Below, one piece after another: positions 15,995 through 24,977 of a stretch of 64,000 nt of DNA. The DNA is from an uncultured Oscillospiraceae bacterium (GTDB lineage: Bacteria; Bacillota; Clostridia; Oscillospirales; Oscillospiraceae). Below the pieces are notes generated by a model, which ran no database searches, had not been told where the DNA came from, and was given only the letters and a program-made list of their open reading frames with translations. Positions within the stretch are counted from its first letter, which is position 1; the number at the start of each line of letters is the position of its first letter. Both the position numbers and the translations under genes were made by a program. The stretch covers positions 1 through 64,000 of the forward strand of contig CAJUEG010000001.1 of assembly GCA_910584835.1 (NCBI GenBank). Reading direction: 5' to 3'.

Positions 15995-16909
15995 ATGCCA
16001 TTGGTAAATAGCCGTGAACTCCTAAAGGATGCCCAGCGGCATTGCTATGCTGTGGGCGCGTTCAACGTAGAAAATATGGAGATGATGCAGGCGGTGGTGA
16101 CAGCGGCCCAAGCTGAAGGCGCTCCCGTGATTCTTCAGACCACGCCGTCCACTTTAAGATATGCCGACACCGCCACGTTTGCGGCCATGGCCCAGGCCGT
16201 AGCCGGGGAAGCTGCCGTCCCTGTTGCTATCCATCTGGATCACGGCGACAGTCTTGACTTGTGCACACAGGCCATAGAGGACGGATATACTTCCGTCATG
16301 ATCGACGGCTCCAAAATGCCGCTGGTGGAAAACATTGCTTTGGTGCAGCAGGTGGTTCAGCGGGCGGGCGAAGCGCCCCTTCGCCCCTGTGTGGAGGCGG
16401 AGCTGGGCCGGCTGGGTGGGAAAGAGGACAGCTTGGAAGTCAATGCCGGAGAGGATATCTACACCGATCCGAAGGAGGCTGCGGCTTTTGTGGCGCAGAC
16501 CGGAATCGACGCTCTGGCGGTGGCAATCGGCACCGCCCACGGTTTCTACAAGGGAACGCCAAAGCTGGATTTTGACCGACTGGCCCAGATCCGGGACGCG
16601 GTGCCGGTTCCGCTGGTTCTTCATGGCACTTCCGGCGTGCCGGATGAGGATGTGCAGCGGGCTATTTCCCTGGGGGTGTGTAAGGTTAATTTTGCCACAG
16701 AGCTGCGAGCGGCTTATACCCAGGCGGTGCGCCAAGCCCTTGCGGGTGATCCCGGCTTATACGATCCCAAAAAATTCGGCGGGCCGGGCCGGGAGGCCGT
16801 TAGCAAGCTGGTTCGTCACCGCATTGAGATTTGCAAGAGCAGTGGTCATGCGTCACAGTATAGGGCGCCCCGCCATGGGTATGGAGGAAGGCACGGTAAT
16901 TTCTTATGA
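15995..16909 (+). CDS. Class II tagatose/fructose-bisphosphate aldolase (GatY/KbaY-type)
   Basis: A 304-residue zinc-dependent aldolase. It contains YAVGAFNVENMEMMQAV, HLDHGDSLDLC (catalytic Asp and zinc His), VEAELGRLGGKED, AVAIGTAHGFYKGTP (zinc His), and PLVLHGTSGVPDEDVQRAI with the phosphate-binding loop, all in family order. I chose ATG 15995, which has GGGAGGG upstream, over 15980. The last 25 or so residues after EICKSSG differ from the usual family end and run on in low-complexity sequence, suggesting a lost original stop. It is the final gene before a strong terminator. Confidence 0.87.
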   Translation: MPLVNSRELLKDAQRHCYAVGAFNVENMEMMQAVVTAAQAEGAPVILQTTPSTLRYADTATFAAMAQAVAGEAAVPVAIHLDHGDSLDLCTQAIEDGYTSVMIDGSKMPLVENIALVQQVVQRAGEAPLRPCVEAELGRLGGKEDSLEVNAGEDIYTDPKEAAAFVAQTGIDALAVAIGTAHGFYKGTPKLDFDRLAQIRDAVPVPLVLHGTSGVPDEDVQRAISLGVCKVNFATELRAAYTQAVRQALAGDPGLYDPKKFGGPGREAVSKLVRHRIEICKSSGHASQYRAPRHGYGGRHGNFL

Positions 16910-16957
16910 GGCGGTTTGCCAACCGCCGTCTGGATCTGCCTTTGGAACTATATCGTG

Positions 16958-17003
16958 AACGACAAAATCCGCGCTGACCGCCAGCGCGGATTTTGTCGTT
17001 TCA
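16958..17003 (+). terminator. Terminator of the tagatose/galactosamine operon
   Basis: A perfect 16-bp stem (16960-16975 with 16983-16998), extendable to 18 bp, with a 7-base loop and TTTC after it. A copy of the 23-base dyad repeat follows at 17004. Confidence 0.85.
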
Positions 17004-17026
17004 AATCTCACCGTGGGACGCGATTC
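17004..17026 (+). repeat. Copy of the AATCTCAC(C/G)GTG repeat
   Basis: Nineteen of 23 bases match 8605-8627. It sits between the operon terminator and the end of the GH2 gene. Function unknown. Confidence 0.5.
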
Positions 17027-19712
17027 ACCAATGGAAGGGAGCGTATAATTCACTGTCATCGGCAGCACCGGGACACTGCGCCCCGGGCATACGTGTATGC
17101 AGTTTATTCAGTGCTTGTTCAAGGCCGTCCGGCGCGGACATGCGGCTTATGGAGAAAATTTTCTTCAAGCTCATGCCCTGCATGGCGCTGACCATGGGGT
17201 TATCGACAATGGGAGCCAGATAAGTCTTCAGTACCTCCATTGCGCCGGGATCCGCCATCAGCTCGCCCAGCGGCAGATCCAGCGGGCCGGGCTTTACATC
17301 GTGCACCGGGGCGGCGGGTTCCTCCACAGCGGTAAATCCGATGGGGAGCCGGGCGGTTATTTCCCCCAATGACGCTTCCACCATGCAGCCCTTTGCACCC
17401 CGTTCGCTGCGGATGACCGTCATGGCCGTCCCCTCAAACAGCGGGCAGCGTTCGCCGGCAAACAACCGCACACGGTCCGGCTTCGGATCGGCCGCGCCCA
17501 GGGCCAGCAGCTCACCGCCGCCCAACACCCTGACCGTGACCTCGCCGGTCTCGTCAAACACGTGGACGCCGTCCGCGTCCAGAGCCCGGATGGTCACAAA
17601 GGCCAGGTCATCCCCGTCCCCCGCAATCACCGGCCGGTCGGCGCACATCGACAGGGCGGCGGCCTCTCCGGCGGTTTGAAGCACATCCCGGCCCGTCTCC
17701 AGCCCATTGGTATAGGAAACCGCCTCCAGCCTGCCGGGGACATAGGGCACCGTGAACACAGCCGTGTACTCCTGCGCCTCGGTGCAGGGCAGCCTGCCCA
17801 TGCTTACGCCGTTTTGCAGCAGCTCCACCTCGTCTGCGTCGGCATAGATGTGAACCTCCACATCCCATCCCTCGCACCCCGCGAAGGTGTAGCTGCGCCG
17901 CACCGGCAGCCAGCCCCAGGACAGCCGGGCAATGTGTTTGCCCACCAGCTCCGGCGGCAGACAGAACAGCCTGGGCCCGCCGCCCCGCTTCCAGACAAAG
18001 TCGCGGTAATAGCTCTGGGGGCGCTTGTTTCCCAGCAGGTCCATGTCCCCCTGGTATGCCAGCAGCCAGGGGTATTTCGCGTCGCTGGGACGCTCCTCGT
18101 CGGTGACCTCCCAGCGGCCTCCGCCCACCTCGCCGATGTACTCCCAGGCGGTCCAGACGAAGTCGCCGATCACATGGGGATTGCGCTGGGCGGCCTGCCA
18201 GCTTTGCAGCGCGGCCCGGGGATAGCTCTCGGAGCCATAGATGACGCGGTCCGGGAATTTTTCGTGGTCATACTCGTACCGAACCGATTTGTAATTGTAC
18301 CCAGCCACATCCAGCGTAGCAAAGTAATCTGCCGTGCCCGGCCCCCACAGGTCGCGCCCCTCGGCAAAGGCGTCGTAGGCCATGTTCAGCGCCTGGTTGC
18401 CGGTGACGCCCTTGTCCGCGCCGGGGCCGGGGCGCTGGGTGTACTCCACAAACAGCGAGCAGGCGGAGGCGGACACCGGGCGGGAACCGTCCAGGCTGCG
18501 CACCTTGTCCGCCAGGCGGCGGCTCCAGGCGAAGCCGCCGGCAGACCCATCCCGCTCCTCCACTTCATTCCCGGTGCTCCACATGATGATGCTGGGATGG
18601 TTATAGTCCCGGCGGATCATGTCCTCCAGATCCCGCTCCCAGCGGTCCTCGAAGGTGATGTGCAGGCCGAAGTCTGTCCGGCCCATGACCCACTCGTCAA
18701 AGGCCTCCTCAATCACCAGCATCCCCAGCTCATCGCAGGCCTCATAGAATGCCGGGCCGAAGGGGTTGTGCGCCCCCCGCACCGCGTTGTAGCCGTTATC
18801 CAGCAGAATCTGGATGCGGCGGCGGTCGGCGGCGGCATGCTCCGCCGCGCCCAGAATGCCCAGATCGTGGTGGATGCAGCCGCCCTTCAGCTTCATGGGC
18901 ACGCCGTTGAGCCGGAAGCCGTGTTCCGGGTCCACCGAGATGGTGCGGATGCCGGTCCGAACAGCGGCGGTATCGGTGACGCCCCCTGCGGTGACGGCGG
19001 CCTCCACCGTGTACAGCTCCGGCGTGCCGGGGCACCAGGGCGTGACACCCTCCGCCGTCAATTCCGCGCAGGCGGCCGTCCCATCCAACCGCCCGGCGGC
19101 CTCGGCCAGCAGAATACCGTTTTTGTCCTTCAGGGAAAATGTCACGGCGTCCGCCGGGGCGGTGAGCCGGGCGGTCACGCCCAGCACGGCGCGGTTCCCC
19201 TCCAGCGCCTTGGTGGCGGCGTGCAGCGTCTCGGGCAGTACGGCGGCCTGTTCGCCCAGATGCAGCCACACCCGGCGGTACAGCCCGGTGCCCACATACC
19301 AGCGGGAATTGGGCTTCATCCGGCTGTCCACATGGACCTGGATCACGTTTTCGCCGGGATGGACCAGCTGCGTCGCCTCCGCGACGACGCCGGTGTAGGG
19401 GTTCATATGCTTGGCCAGGTATTGGCCGTTGACCCAGATTTCGCACACACCGGCGATGCCCTCGAACTCCAGCCAGCACCGCTTCCCGGCGGTCTCCGGC
19501 TCCATGACGAATTCCTTTTTGTAGAACACCGCCGCGCCCTGGGTCCAGCCCTCGTTGTCCGCAGTGAGGGAGCGGAGGTCGCGGGCATTGCCGATCTGAT
19601 AGTCGTGGGGCAGATGGCACTTGCGCCAGCCGCCCAGCATGTTCATCATCAGCGGGTTGCGCAGCTCACCCTCGGTATATTGCCAGCCGCGGTTTAAGGA
19701 ATATTTTTTCAT
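17025..19712 (-). CDS. GH2 beta-galactosidase-like enzyme with a C-terminal helical module
   Basis: An 895-residue family GH2 glycosidase without signal peptide, so cytoplasmic. The N-terminal sugar-binding domain includes WLEFEGIAGVCEIWVNGQYLAKHMNPYTG. A beta-sandwich follows, then the catalytic barrel with KLKGGCIHHDLG, NAVRGAHNP, the acid/base Glu in MWSTGNEVEE and the probable nucleophile Glu in YGSESYP. After further sandwich domains there is a short helical module at about 808-872 (LGELMADPGAMEVLKTYLAP, then MSLKKIF, ALNKL). Related modules are in the GH2 enzyme at 22624 and the esterase at 27916. Last gene of the minus-strand hydrolase operon. Beta-galactosidase or beta-glucuronidase specificity is not settled. 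Confidence 0.85.
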   Translation of the reverse strand: MKKYSLNRGWQYTEGELRNPLMMNMLGGWRKCHLPHDYQIGNARDLRSLTADNEGWTQGAAVFYKKEFVMEPETAGKRCWLEFEGIAGVCEIWVNGQYLAKHMNPYTGVVAEATQLVHPGENVIQVHVDSRMKPNSRWYVGTGLYRRVWLHLGEQAAVLPETLHAATKALEGNRAVLGVTARLTAPADAVTFSLKDKNGILLAEAAGRLDGTAACAELTAEGVTPWCPGTPELYTVEAAVTAGGVTDTAAVRTGIRTISVDPEHGFRLNGVPMKLKGGCIHHDLGILGAAEHAAADRRRIQILLDNGYNAVRGAHNPFGPAFYEACDELGMLVIEEAFDEWVMGRTDFGLHITFEDRWERDLEDMIRRDYNHPSIIMWSTGNEVEERDGSAGGFAWSRRLADKVRSLDGSRPVSASACSLFVEYTQRPGPGADKGVTGNQALNMAYDAFAEGRDLWGPGTADYFATLDVAGYNYKSVRYEYDHEKFPDRVIYGSESYPRAALQSWQAAQRNPHVIGDFVWTAWEYIGEVGGGRWEVTDEERPSDAKYPWLLAYQGDMDLLGNKRPQSYYRDFVWKRGGGPRLFCLPPELVGKHIARLSWGWLPVRRSYTFAGCEGWDVEVHIYADADEVELLQNGVSMGRLPCTEAQEYTAVFTVPYVPGRLEAVSYTNGLETGRDVLQTAGEAAALSMCADRPVIAGDGDDLAFVTIRALDADGVHVFDETGEVTVRVLGGGELLALGAADPKPDRVRLFAGERCPLFEGTAMTVIRSERGAKGCMVEASLGEITARLPIGFTAVEEPAAPVHDVKPGPLDLPLGELMADPGAMEVLKTYLAPIVDNPMVSAMQGMSLKKIFSISRMSAPDGLEQALNKLHTRMPGAQCPGAADDSELYAPFHW

Positions 19713-19724
19713 GATCGATTCTCC

Positions 19725-21332
19725 TTAACCATAGATAAATACTTTCAGCCGAAGCAGGGTAGGCACATCATATTTCATAAAAGCCGCCTCATCCCCGTTG
19801 AGAGATCGGATGGTTTTCCAGCGCCCATCCAGCATTTCCCCCTCCTCCAGAGAGAGAATATCCAGATTAGGAAGGTCTTCTCTTCCGGAGGCGAACATCA
19901 GCCCGCAGCGGTTAACCAGCAGGATGCACTCGTCCGGCGCGGTCTGGATACCCAGACATACGCCGTCCTTCTTCGTAAGCATGGGATGATCAAAGGCAGC
20001 CATCACATGAAAAACTCCAAAATCCAGCGTACGCTCTTCCTTGCGCTCACTGCATACGGCTTGGAGGGCGGTCGTGCCCAGCCGCTCTGCCAACAGAGGC
20101 ATCAGGCTGTTCAGTGTCCGCGCGAACCAGCCATATTCCTCAATATCCTGCGGTGTTTTTAATGCGGGGTCCGTCACGTCCATCCCAAACAGATCACCCT
20201 GTGTCGCGGTAAAGGGCAGCCCCATATCCTCGAAGCCAAAGGGGGCGTAGCACACCGCGTGATAGTGCCCCACCGCATAGGCCATCCGGGGAGCGGCGTA
20301 GCTGTGCGTGGCGCACTCCGGAATGAACAGCGCGCCTCCCCGTCGGGTGTATTCATCGCAGACGCCGCAGAAATCCGATACATAGATATCCGGACAGTAG
20401 AGGTCAACAGATGGAGCGCCGTACTGCCAGACCTCGTGCATCCGGGAGACCGGCCCCCCGCTTGGATAGCGGCCGGGAGCATCTCCCTTGTCAAGCCAGC
20501 AGTTCACCGCCATGGGAAGGGGATATTCCTGTTTTCCGGCTTTGGCCACGGCCTCCACGTACCGGGAAATGTGGTAGGCACTGAAGATCTCCTCCGCCAC
20601 AGGGCCAAATACCTCCGCCCAGCCGCCCGCCGGATCCCCGGCCTGCACGGAGGCCTTTACATCGTCGGCCATGGCATCCGTATGCCCTCTCATCCAGGCG
20701 GCAAACTCCTCCGGCACTGGTAAAACGAACAGCGCGTCTGCCTCGTCGGAGGCCTCCCGCGCCGCACCCAGAAGGCCCGTTTCGTTCTCCACCTGCACCG
20801 CCACAACGGTGTTCTCTTCCCCGTCAAATTCCCGCAGGTGGGCCATCAGACGGGCAAAGGCCCGGGCGTCGGCGTCGCGGGCCTCATTACAGAGGTAAGA
20901 CAGCGAGGTGTAGGGCAGATTGTACATCTCCTTACGGGGAGCCTTGTTTTTTCCCTTAATGATCTGAGCACGGCGAAACCGCGTCAGATCCGTTTTAACC
21001 CACGCGGGAGCATACATGCACTCCGCGTTTTTCCAGCTGCCAAACCACAGCAGTACCAAGCGCTTGCCCCGCTGTCTGGCCTGCGTGATCAATCCATCCA
21101 CCAGCGCAAAGTCAAACTGCCCCTCGTGGGGTTCGATGGTTTGCCATGCCACCGGCAGCAGAAGGGCGTTCATTCCCAGCGCCTCTGCCTTTTCCCAGAC
21201 GCCCTCCATGTATTCCACCGATGAGGAATTGGAGTTGTGGACCTCTCCAGCCAGCAGAATCAGAGGCTGATCATGCACGATCAGCATGGTTTTACCATTC
21301 CTGCACTCCAAATGAGGGATATGGCTCATCAT
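19725..21332 (-). CDS. GH35-type beta-galactosidase with DUF5597-like architecture
   Basis: A 535-residue clan GH-A glycosidase. It begins LIVHDQPLILLAGEVHNSNSSS and continues EALGMNALLLPVAWQTIEPHEGQFDFALVDG. The acid/base motif is AVQVENETGLLG, and FIPECATHSYAA carries the likely nucleophile Glu. The second half matches the DUF5597 companion domain (YAVGHYHAVCYAPFGFEDMGL and beyond). There is no signal peptide, unlike many exported relatives. It lies 12 bases before the GH2 gene at 17025 and 9 bases after the GH1 gene in one operon. Expected to remove terminal beta-galactose from imported oligosaccharides. Confidence 0.85.
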   Translation of the reverse strand: MMSHIPHLECRNGKTMLIVHDQPLILLAGEVHNSNSSSVEYMEGVWEKAEALGMNALLLPVAWQTIEPHEGQFDFALVDGLITQARQRGKRLVLLWFGSWKNAECMYAPAWVKTDLTRFRRAQIIKGKNKAPRKEMYNLPYTSLSYLCNEARDADARAFARLMAHLREFDGEENTVVAVQVENETGLLGAAREASDEADALFVLPVPEEFAAWMRGHTDAMADDVKASVQAGDPAGGWAEVFGPVAEEIFSAYHISRYVEAVAKAGKQEYPLPMAVNCWLDKGDAPGRYPSGGPVSRMHEVWQYGAPSVDLYCPDIYVSDFCGVCDEYTRRGGALFIPECATHSYAAPRMAYAVGHYHAVCYAPFGFEDMGLPFTATQGDLFGMDVTDPALKTPQDIEEYGWFARTLNSLMPLLAERLGTTALQAVCSERKEERTLDFGVFHVMAAFDHPMLTKKDGVCLGIQTAPDECILLVNRCGLMFASGREDLPNLDILSLEEGEMLDGRWKTIRSLNGDEAAFMKYDVPTLLRLKVFIYG

Positions 21333-21341
21333 AGCGTCCCC

Positions 21342-22610
21342 CTACCTCTGGCTGCCCAAATATGCAAGACTGAGTTTGGAGGTCCGTTTCTGCGTCGCGC
21401 GATCCACGGCGATCAGCCCGAATTTTACGCTGTACGCCTTCTGCCACTCGAAGTTGTCCAGCAGCGTCCAGTGGAGGTAGCCGCGAACCGGGATGCCCTC
21501 GGCGATGCAGTCCTCCACCCCGTCCAGCGCCCGGCGGATGAACCGCACCCGCTGTACGTCGTCCTCAGCGGCCACGCCGTTTTCCGTGACGATGATGTCG
21601 CCGTGGTAGTCCTTTGCCACCCGGCGGATGACGTGGGCCAGGGCCTCGGGGTAGAACTCGTGTCCCATGCTGGTCACGTCCGCCCCGGCGGGGACTGATA
21701 CGCTGCCCTCCGGGCCCACCAGCTGCCGGGTGTAGTTCTGAACGCCCACGAAATCGTCTCCCTCCAGGGCGGGCAGGTAGTGGGTGAACTCGTCCGCCCA
21801 GCGTTTCTCCAGCTCCGCCTCGCCGCCGGGCAGGGCCTGGAAATCGTGGAGGCTCAGGGTGATGCCCACCTTCAGGTGGGGGCAGACGGCCTTCATGGCG
21901 TCCCGCGCCGCCTCATGGGCGCGGATGATGATTTGATCTCCCTCGGGGGTACAGGGGGTCTGGAAGGTCTGGGGCTGCTGCCCCTCCGGCAGGCCGAACA
22001 CCTGGGCCGCCTCCCGGTTGGCCTCCTCCATCTGGGCCATCATGGCCTCCAGGTTGACCCCCACCTGCAGGCTCCCGGAGGCCGCCTGGGCCTGCCGCAT
22101 GTACTTCGCCATAACGTGGCTCATCTGGAGGCGCATATTGGCCTCGTTGATGGTGCACACGTAAGTGAGCTCGCCGCCCAGCCGCTCCATCACCCAGGCG
22201 CAGTAGCGGCGGAAGTATTCCACCGTCTCCTCCGCCTCCCAGCCGCCCTTGGAGATGAGCCATTTGGGGCTGGAGAAGTGGTGCATACACACCATGGGCT
22301 CCACCCCGTTCTCCCTGCAGCAGCGGATCATCCTGCGGTAGTGCTCCGCCTCCCCCTCGTCAAAGCGGCCCTCCTCCGGCTCGATCCGCGCCCACTCGAT
22401 GGAGAAGCGGTAGGTATTCAGCCCCGCCTGGGCCAGCAGGCGGATGTCCTCCTCATAGCGGTGGTAGTGGTCGATTGCGTCCAGGCTGGGCTCCAGATAG
22501 CTGCTGTGCTTCATCTGCTCCTGGGCCCAGCAGTCGCTGTGGATGTTGTTCCCCTCCACCTGGTGGGCCGCGGTGGTGGCGCCGAGCATAAAGTTTTCCG
22601 GGAATCTCAT
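21342..22610 (-). CDS. GH1 beta-glycosidase
   Basis: A 422-residue family GH1 enzyme, close to the usual 440-470. FMLGATTAAHQVEGNN opens the barrel, followed by YRFSIEWARIEPEEG. The acid/base is Glu156 in TINEAN and the nucleophile is Glu343 in VTENG. Near the end HWTLLDNFEWQKAYSVKFGL gives the aglycone and glycone binding tryptophans. A helical insert at about 165-210 (rich in Gln, Met and Ala) is longer than in simple GH1 enzymes. The plain DNFEW without a phosphate-binding motif suggests an unphosphorylated beta-glucoside or beta-galactoside substrate, which fits import by a symporter. Confidence 0.88.
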   Translation of the reverse strand: MRFPENFMLGATTAAHQVEGNNIHSDCWAQEQMKHSSYLEPSLDAIDHYHRYEEDIRLLAQAGLNTYRFSIEWARIEPEEGRFDEGEAEHYRRMIRCCRENGVEPMVCMHHFSSPKWLISKGGWEAEETVEYFRRYCAWVMERLGGELTYVCTINEANMRLQMSHVMAKYMRQAQAASGSLQVGVNLEAMMAQMEEANREAAQVFGLPEGQQPQTFQTPCTPEGDQIIIRAHEAARDAMKAVCPHLKVGITLSLHDFQALPGGEAELEKRWADEFTHYLPALEGDDFVGVQNYTRQLVGPEGSVSVPAGADVTSMGHEFYPEALAHVIRRVAKDYHGDIIVTENGVAAEDDVQRVRFIRRALDGVEDCIAEGIPVRGYLHWTLLDNFEWQKAYSVKFGLIAVDRATQKRTSKLSLAYLGSQR

Positions 22611-22623
22611 GGGATGCTCCTCC

Positions 22624-24846
22624 TTACCGTTCCTTTTTCACCTGGTTCAGCGCTGTGTTCAGCTTGTGCACAAACTCCGGCGTGACCAGCCCGCCCATCT
22701 GCTTTAACGAATTCTGTATGCTCATCTGATCCATCATCCTCTGCATGGACTCCGGGATCTGCACATTTTTTGCCACATCCCCATAGGCCTCCGCCACCTT
22801 GGCCTGCAGGGGGGCCAGCAGCTCGGCGAGGACGGCCCCGGCCTGGGGATGCGCTTTCACATCGCCCATGGAGTCCAGGATAGAGAAGCAGCCCTCCTTG
22901 ACGATCTCCTCCTCCCGGTCGAACCAGTTGACCACATCCCCGCCCGCCTTGCGGTAGTCCGGGTTGGGGCTGGACACCCGGCGTATGGTCATGGCGTCGG
23001 TGAGGCCCGCCGCCGCGGCCATGATCTCGTGCTCGCCGGTGATGGGGACGGTGAAGCGGAACACCTTATCCCCCGTCTGTTCGCCTGCCTTTGCCCCATC
23101 CACAAAAAGGGTGACGCGGTCCGCGTTGGAGTACACCTTGATCTCCGTAACATCCTCCGCCCGGTCCACATACCGCCGCCCGCACAGGTGGACAAAGGGC
23201 TCGCTGGAGAGATAGGCCTTGTAGATGTAAAACGCGTCCTTTTTTGTCCTGCGGTCAAAGGTGACCAAACCCTTCTGGTTCTGGCCGGGCTTTCCCCCCT
23301 CGTCCCGGCCGTCGGCCCCGAAATCAAACATATTCCACACGTGCATGGCCCAGATGTAGGGCCGCTCACTCCACATTTGGAGCATGTGCTCGTGGTACGC
23401 CGCCTGGTAGCCCTCCGTCCAGTCGCCCTTTTCCGGCGTCCCGGACTGGTAGGCGGGGTTGGCGTCCGCGCCGTACTCGGACAGGCCGATGACCGCCTTG
23501 GGGTGGCTGGCGTGGAATTCGTCGAACCACCGGTCGTTCTGATCCCAGTCCCCCACATACCAGCCGTAATACAGGTTGTAGCTGCGGATGTCCGAGAGCG
23601 TCACAAAGGGGTCGCTGTGGTCCAGCATAAAGGCGTGGGCCATGGTGGTGGGCCGGGTGGGGTCCAGCCGGTGGCAGAGCTCGTTGAGGATGCGGTGGTT
23701 TTCCACCAGGTCCTGGGTCACGCCGCCGGTGACGGTGATCTCATTGCTCAGCCCCCAGCAGATGATGGACGGGTGGTTGTAGTTCTGCACCACCAGCTCG
23801 GTCAGCTGGTCGATGGTGTTCTGCCGTCCCTCCGGCATGTGCTCGGTGATGTAGGGGATCTCGGCCCAGACAACCAGGCCCTTTTCATCGCACAGGTCAT
23901 AAAAATACTGGTCGTGCTGGTAGTGGGCCAGGCGGACGGTATTGGCCCCCATCTCCAGCAGCAGGGCGATATCCTCCTCGTGCTCCCGCTTCGTCAGAGC
24001 GTTTCCCAGCCCCTGGCGGTCCTGGTGGCGGGCCGCGCCGCACAGGCGCAGGGGTTTCCCGTTGAGGATAAACCCCTTCTCCGGGTCGATTGCAAAGCTG
24101 CGGCAGCCGAAGCGGGCGCGGGCTGTGTCGCCGCTGGGCAGCCCGGCGGTGACGGTATACAGGTACGGGTCCTCCACGCCGTTCCACAGGTGCGGGGCGT
24201 CCAGGCGGAACTCCGCCTTGGCGTATCCGCCCTCCGGCTGCGCCGTCTGCGCCATATCCCCCAGGCGGAGGGTGACGGGCAGGCTCCCGGTCTGCCAGGT
24301 CTCCACGGTGACCTGGGCGCTGTTCAGATCGCCGGAAAGCACCGGCGTCACCTTGATCCCGCTGCCGCCGTGATAGTCCAGGACAAAGTGGTCCCTGGGG
24401 ACGATCAGCAGGTATACATCCCGGTAGATGCCGCCGTAGAAGGTGAAGTCCGCCTTCTGGGGGTAGACGGTGCGGTTTTTCCCGTTGTCCACGCTGACGG
24501 CCAGCACATTGTCTGCCTCCAGCGCCTGTGTCAGATTCACCCGGAAGGTGGAGTAGCCGCCCTCGTGCCGGGCCAGCTTCCGGCCGTTCAGCCAGACCTC
24601 GGCGGTCATGGCCGCGCCGCGAAGCTCCAGCCAGGCCTCGTCCCCAGCCTCCAGCTCCGGGCGGGAAAATTTCTTCACATACCAGCAGGTCCCCCGGTAG
24701 TAGTCGTTGCCGCCGTCCTGGCCGTCCGCGGCGTTCCAGGTGTGGGGCAGGGTGACAGCCTCACCGGGGGCGTCCGCCGCCTTGGCGAAACCCGCGTCCT
24801 CTTTGATGAATTTCCAGTTCTCGTTCCACAATGTATATGATTTCAT
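22624..24846 (-). CDS. GH2 beta-galactosidase/glucuronidase-like enzyme with C-terminal helical module
   Basis: A 740-residue GH2 enzyme; the first gene of the minus-strand hydrolase operon. Domain order: sugar-binding sandwich with LPHTWNAADGQDGGNDYYRGTCWY and EVWLNGRKLARHEGGYS; immunoglobulin-like domain; barrel with LCGAARHQDRQGLGNAL, the acid/base Glu in CWGLSNEI and the nucleophile Glu in IGLSEYGADAN; then a further sandwich. Residues 652-740 form an added helical module (SMGDVKAHPQAGAVLAELLAP, MSIQNSLKQMG, TALNQV), shared with two neighbours. I chose ATG 24846, where the GH2 homology starts; the longer frame to 24915 lacks homology. No signal peptide. Confidence 0.86.
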   Translation of the reverse strand: MKSYTLWNENWKFIKEDAGFAKAADAPGEAVTLPHTWNAADGQDGGNDYYRGTCWYVKKFSRPELEAGDEAWLELRGAAMTAEVWLNGRKLARHEGGYSTFRVNLTQALEADNVLAVSVDNGKNRTVYPQKADFTFYGGIYRDVYLLIVPRDHFVLDYHGGSGIKVTPVLSGDLNSAQVTVETWQTGSLPVTLRLGDMAQTAQPEGGYAKAEFRLDAPHLWNGVEDPYLYTVTAGLPSGDTARARFGCRSFAIDPEKGFILNGKPLRLCGAARHQDRQGLGNALTKREHEEDIALLLEMGANTVRLAHYQHDQYFYDLCDEKGLVVWAEIPYITEHMPEGRQNTIDQLTELVVQNYNHPSIICWGLSNEITVTGGVTQDLVENHRILNELCHRLDPTRPTTMAHAFMLDHSDPFVTLSDIRSYNLYYGWYVGDWDQNDRWFDEFHASHPKAVIGLSEYGADANPAYQSGTPEKGDWTEGYQAAYHEHMLQMWSERPYIWAMHVWNMFDFGADGRDEGGKPGQNQKGLVTFDRRTKKDAFYIYKAYLSSEPFVHLCGRRYVDRAEDVTEIKVYSNADRVTLFVDGAKAGEQTGDKVFRFTVPITGEHEIMAAAAGLTDAMTIRRVSSPNPDYRKAGGDVVNWFDREEEIVKEGCFSILDSMGDVKAHPQAGAVLAELLAPLQAKVAEAYGDVAKNVQIPESMQRMMDQMSIQNSLKQMGGLVTPEFVHKLNTALNQVKKER

Positions 24847-24918
24847 GGGAACAGGGCACTCCCTTCCATATGCTGTTTGACATTCAAAGGATGTAGGATG
24901 ACAATTTTGAATCAACGC

Positions 24919-24948
24919 TTGTCAACCAGGGCCTTTTTTTACTATAAT
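24919..24948 (+). promoter_or_regulatory. Promoter of the PocR-AraC regulator
   Basis: TTGTCA at 24919-24924, an 18-base spacer and TATAAT at 24943-24948, about 30 bases before the regulator. The 131-bp divergent gap also has to hold the hydrolase operon promoter. Confidence 0.65.
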
Positions 24949-24977
24949 AGGGCTATCGTGATAGGAGGCGGGCAGCC

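Noticed and set aside
17562..19697. A 711-residue frame on the plus strand opposite the GH2 gene
   Set aside because: High GC gives long antisense frames here; its composition is Gly/His/Pro-rich with no recognisable domain, whereas the minus strand encodes a clear GH2 enzyme.
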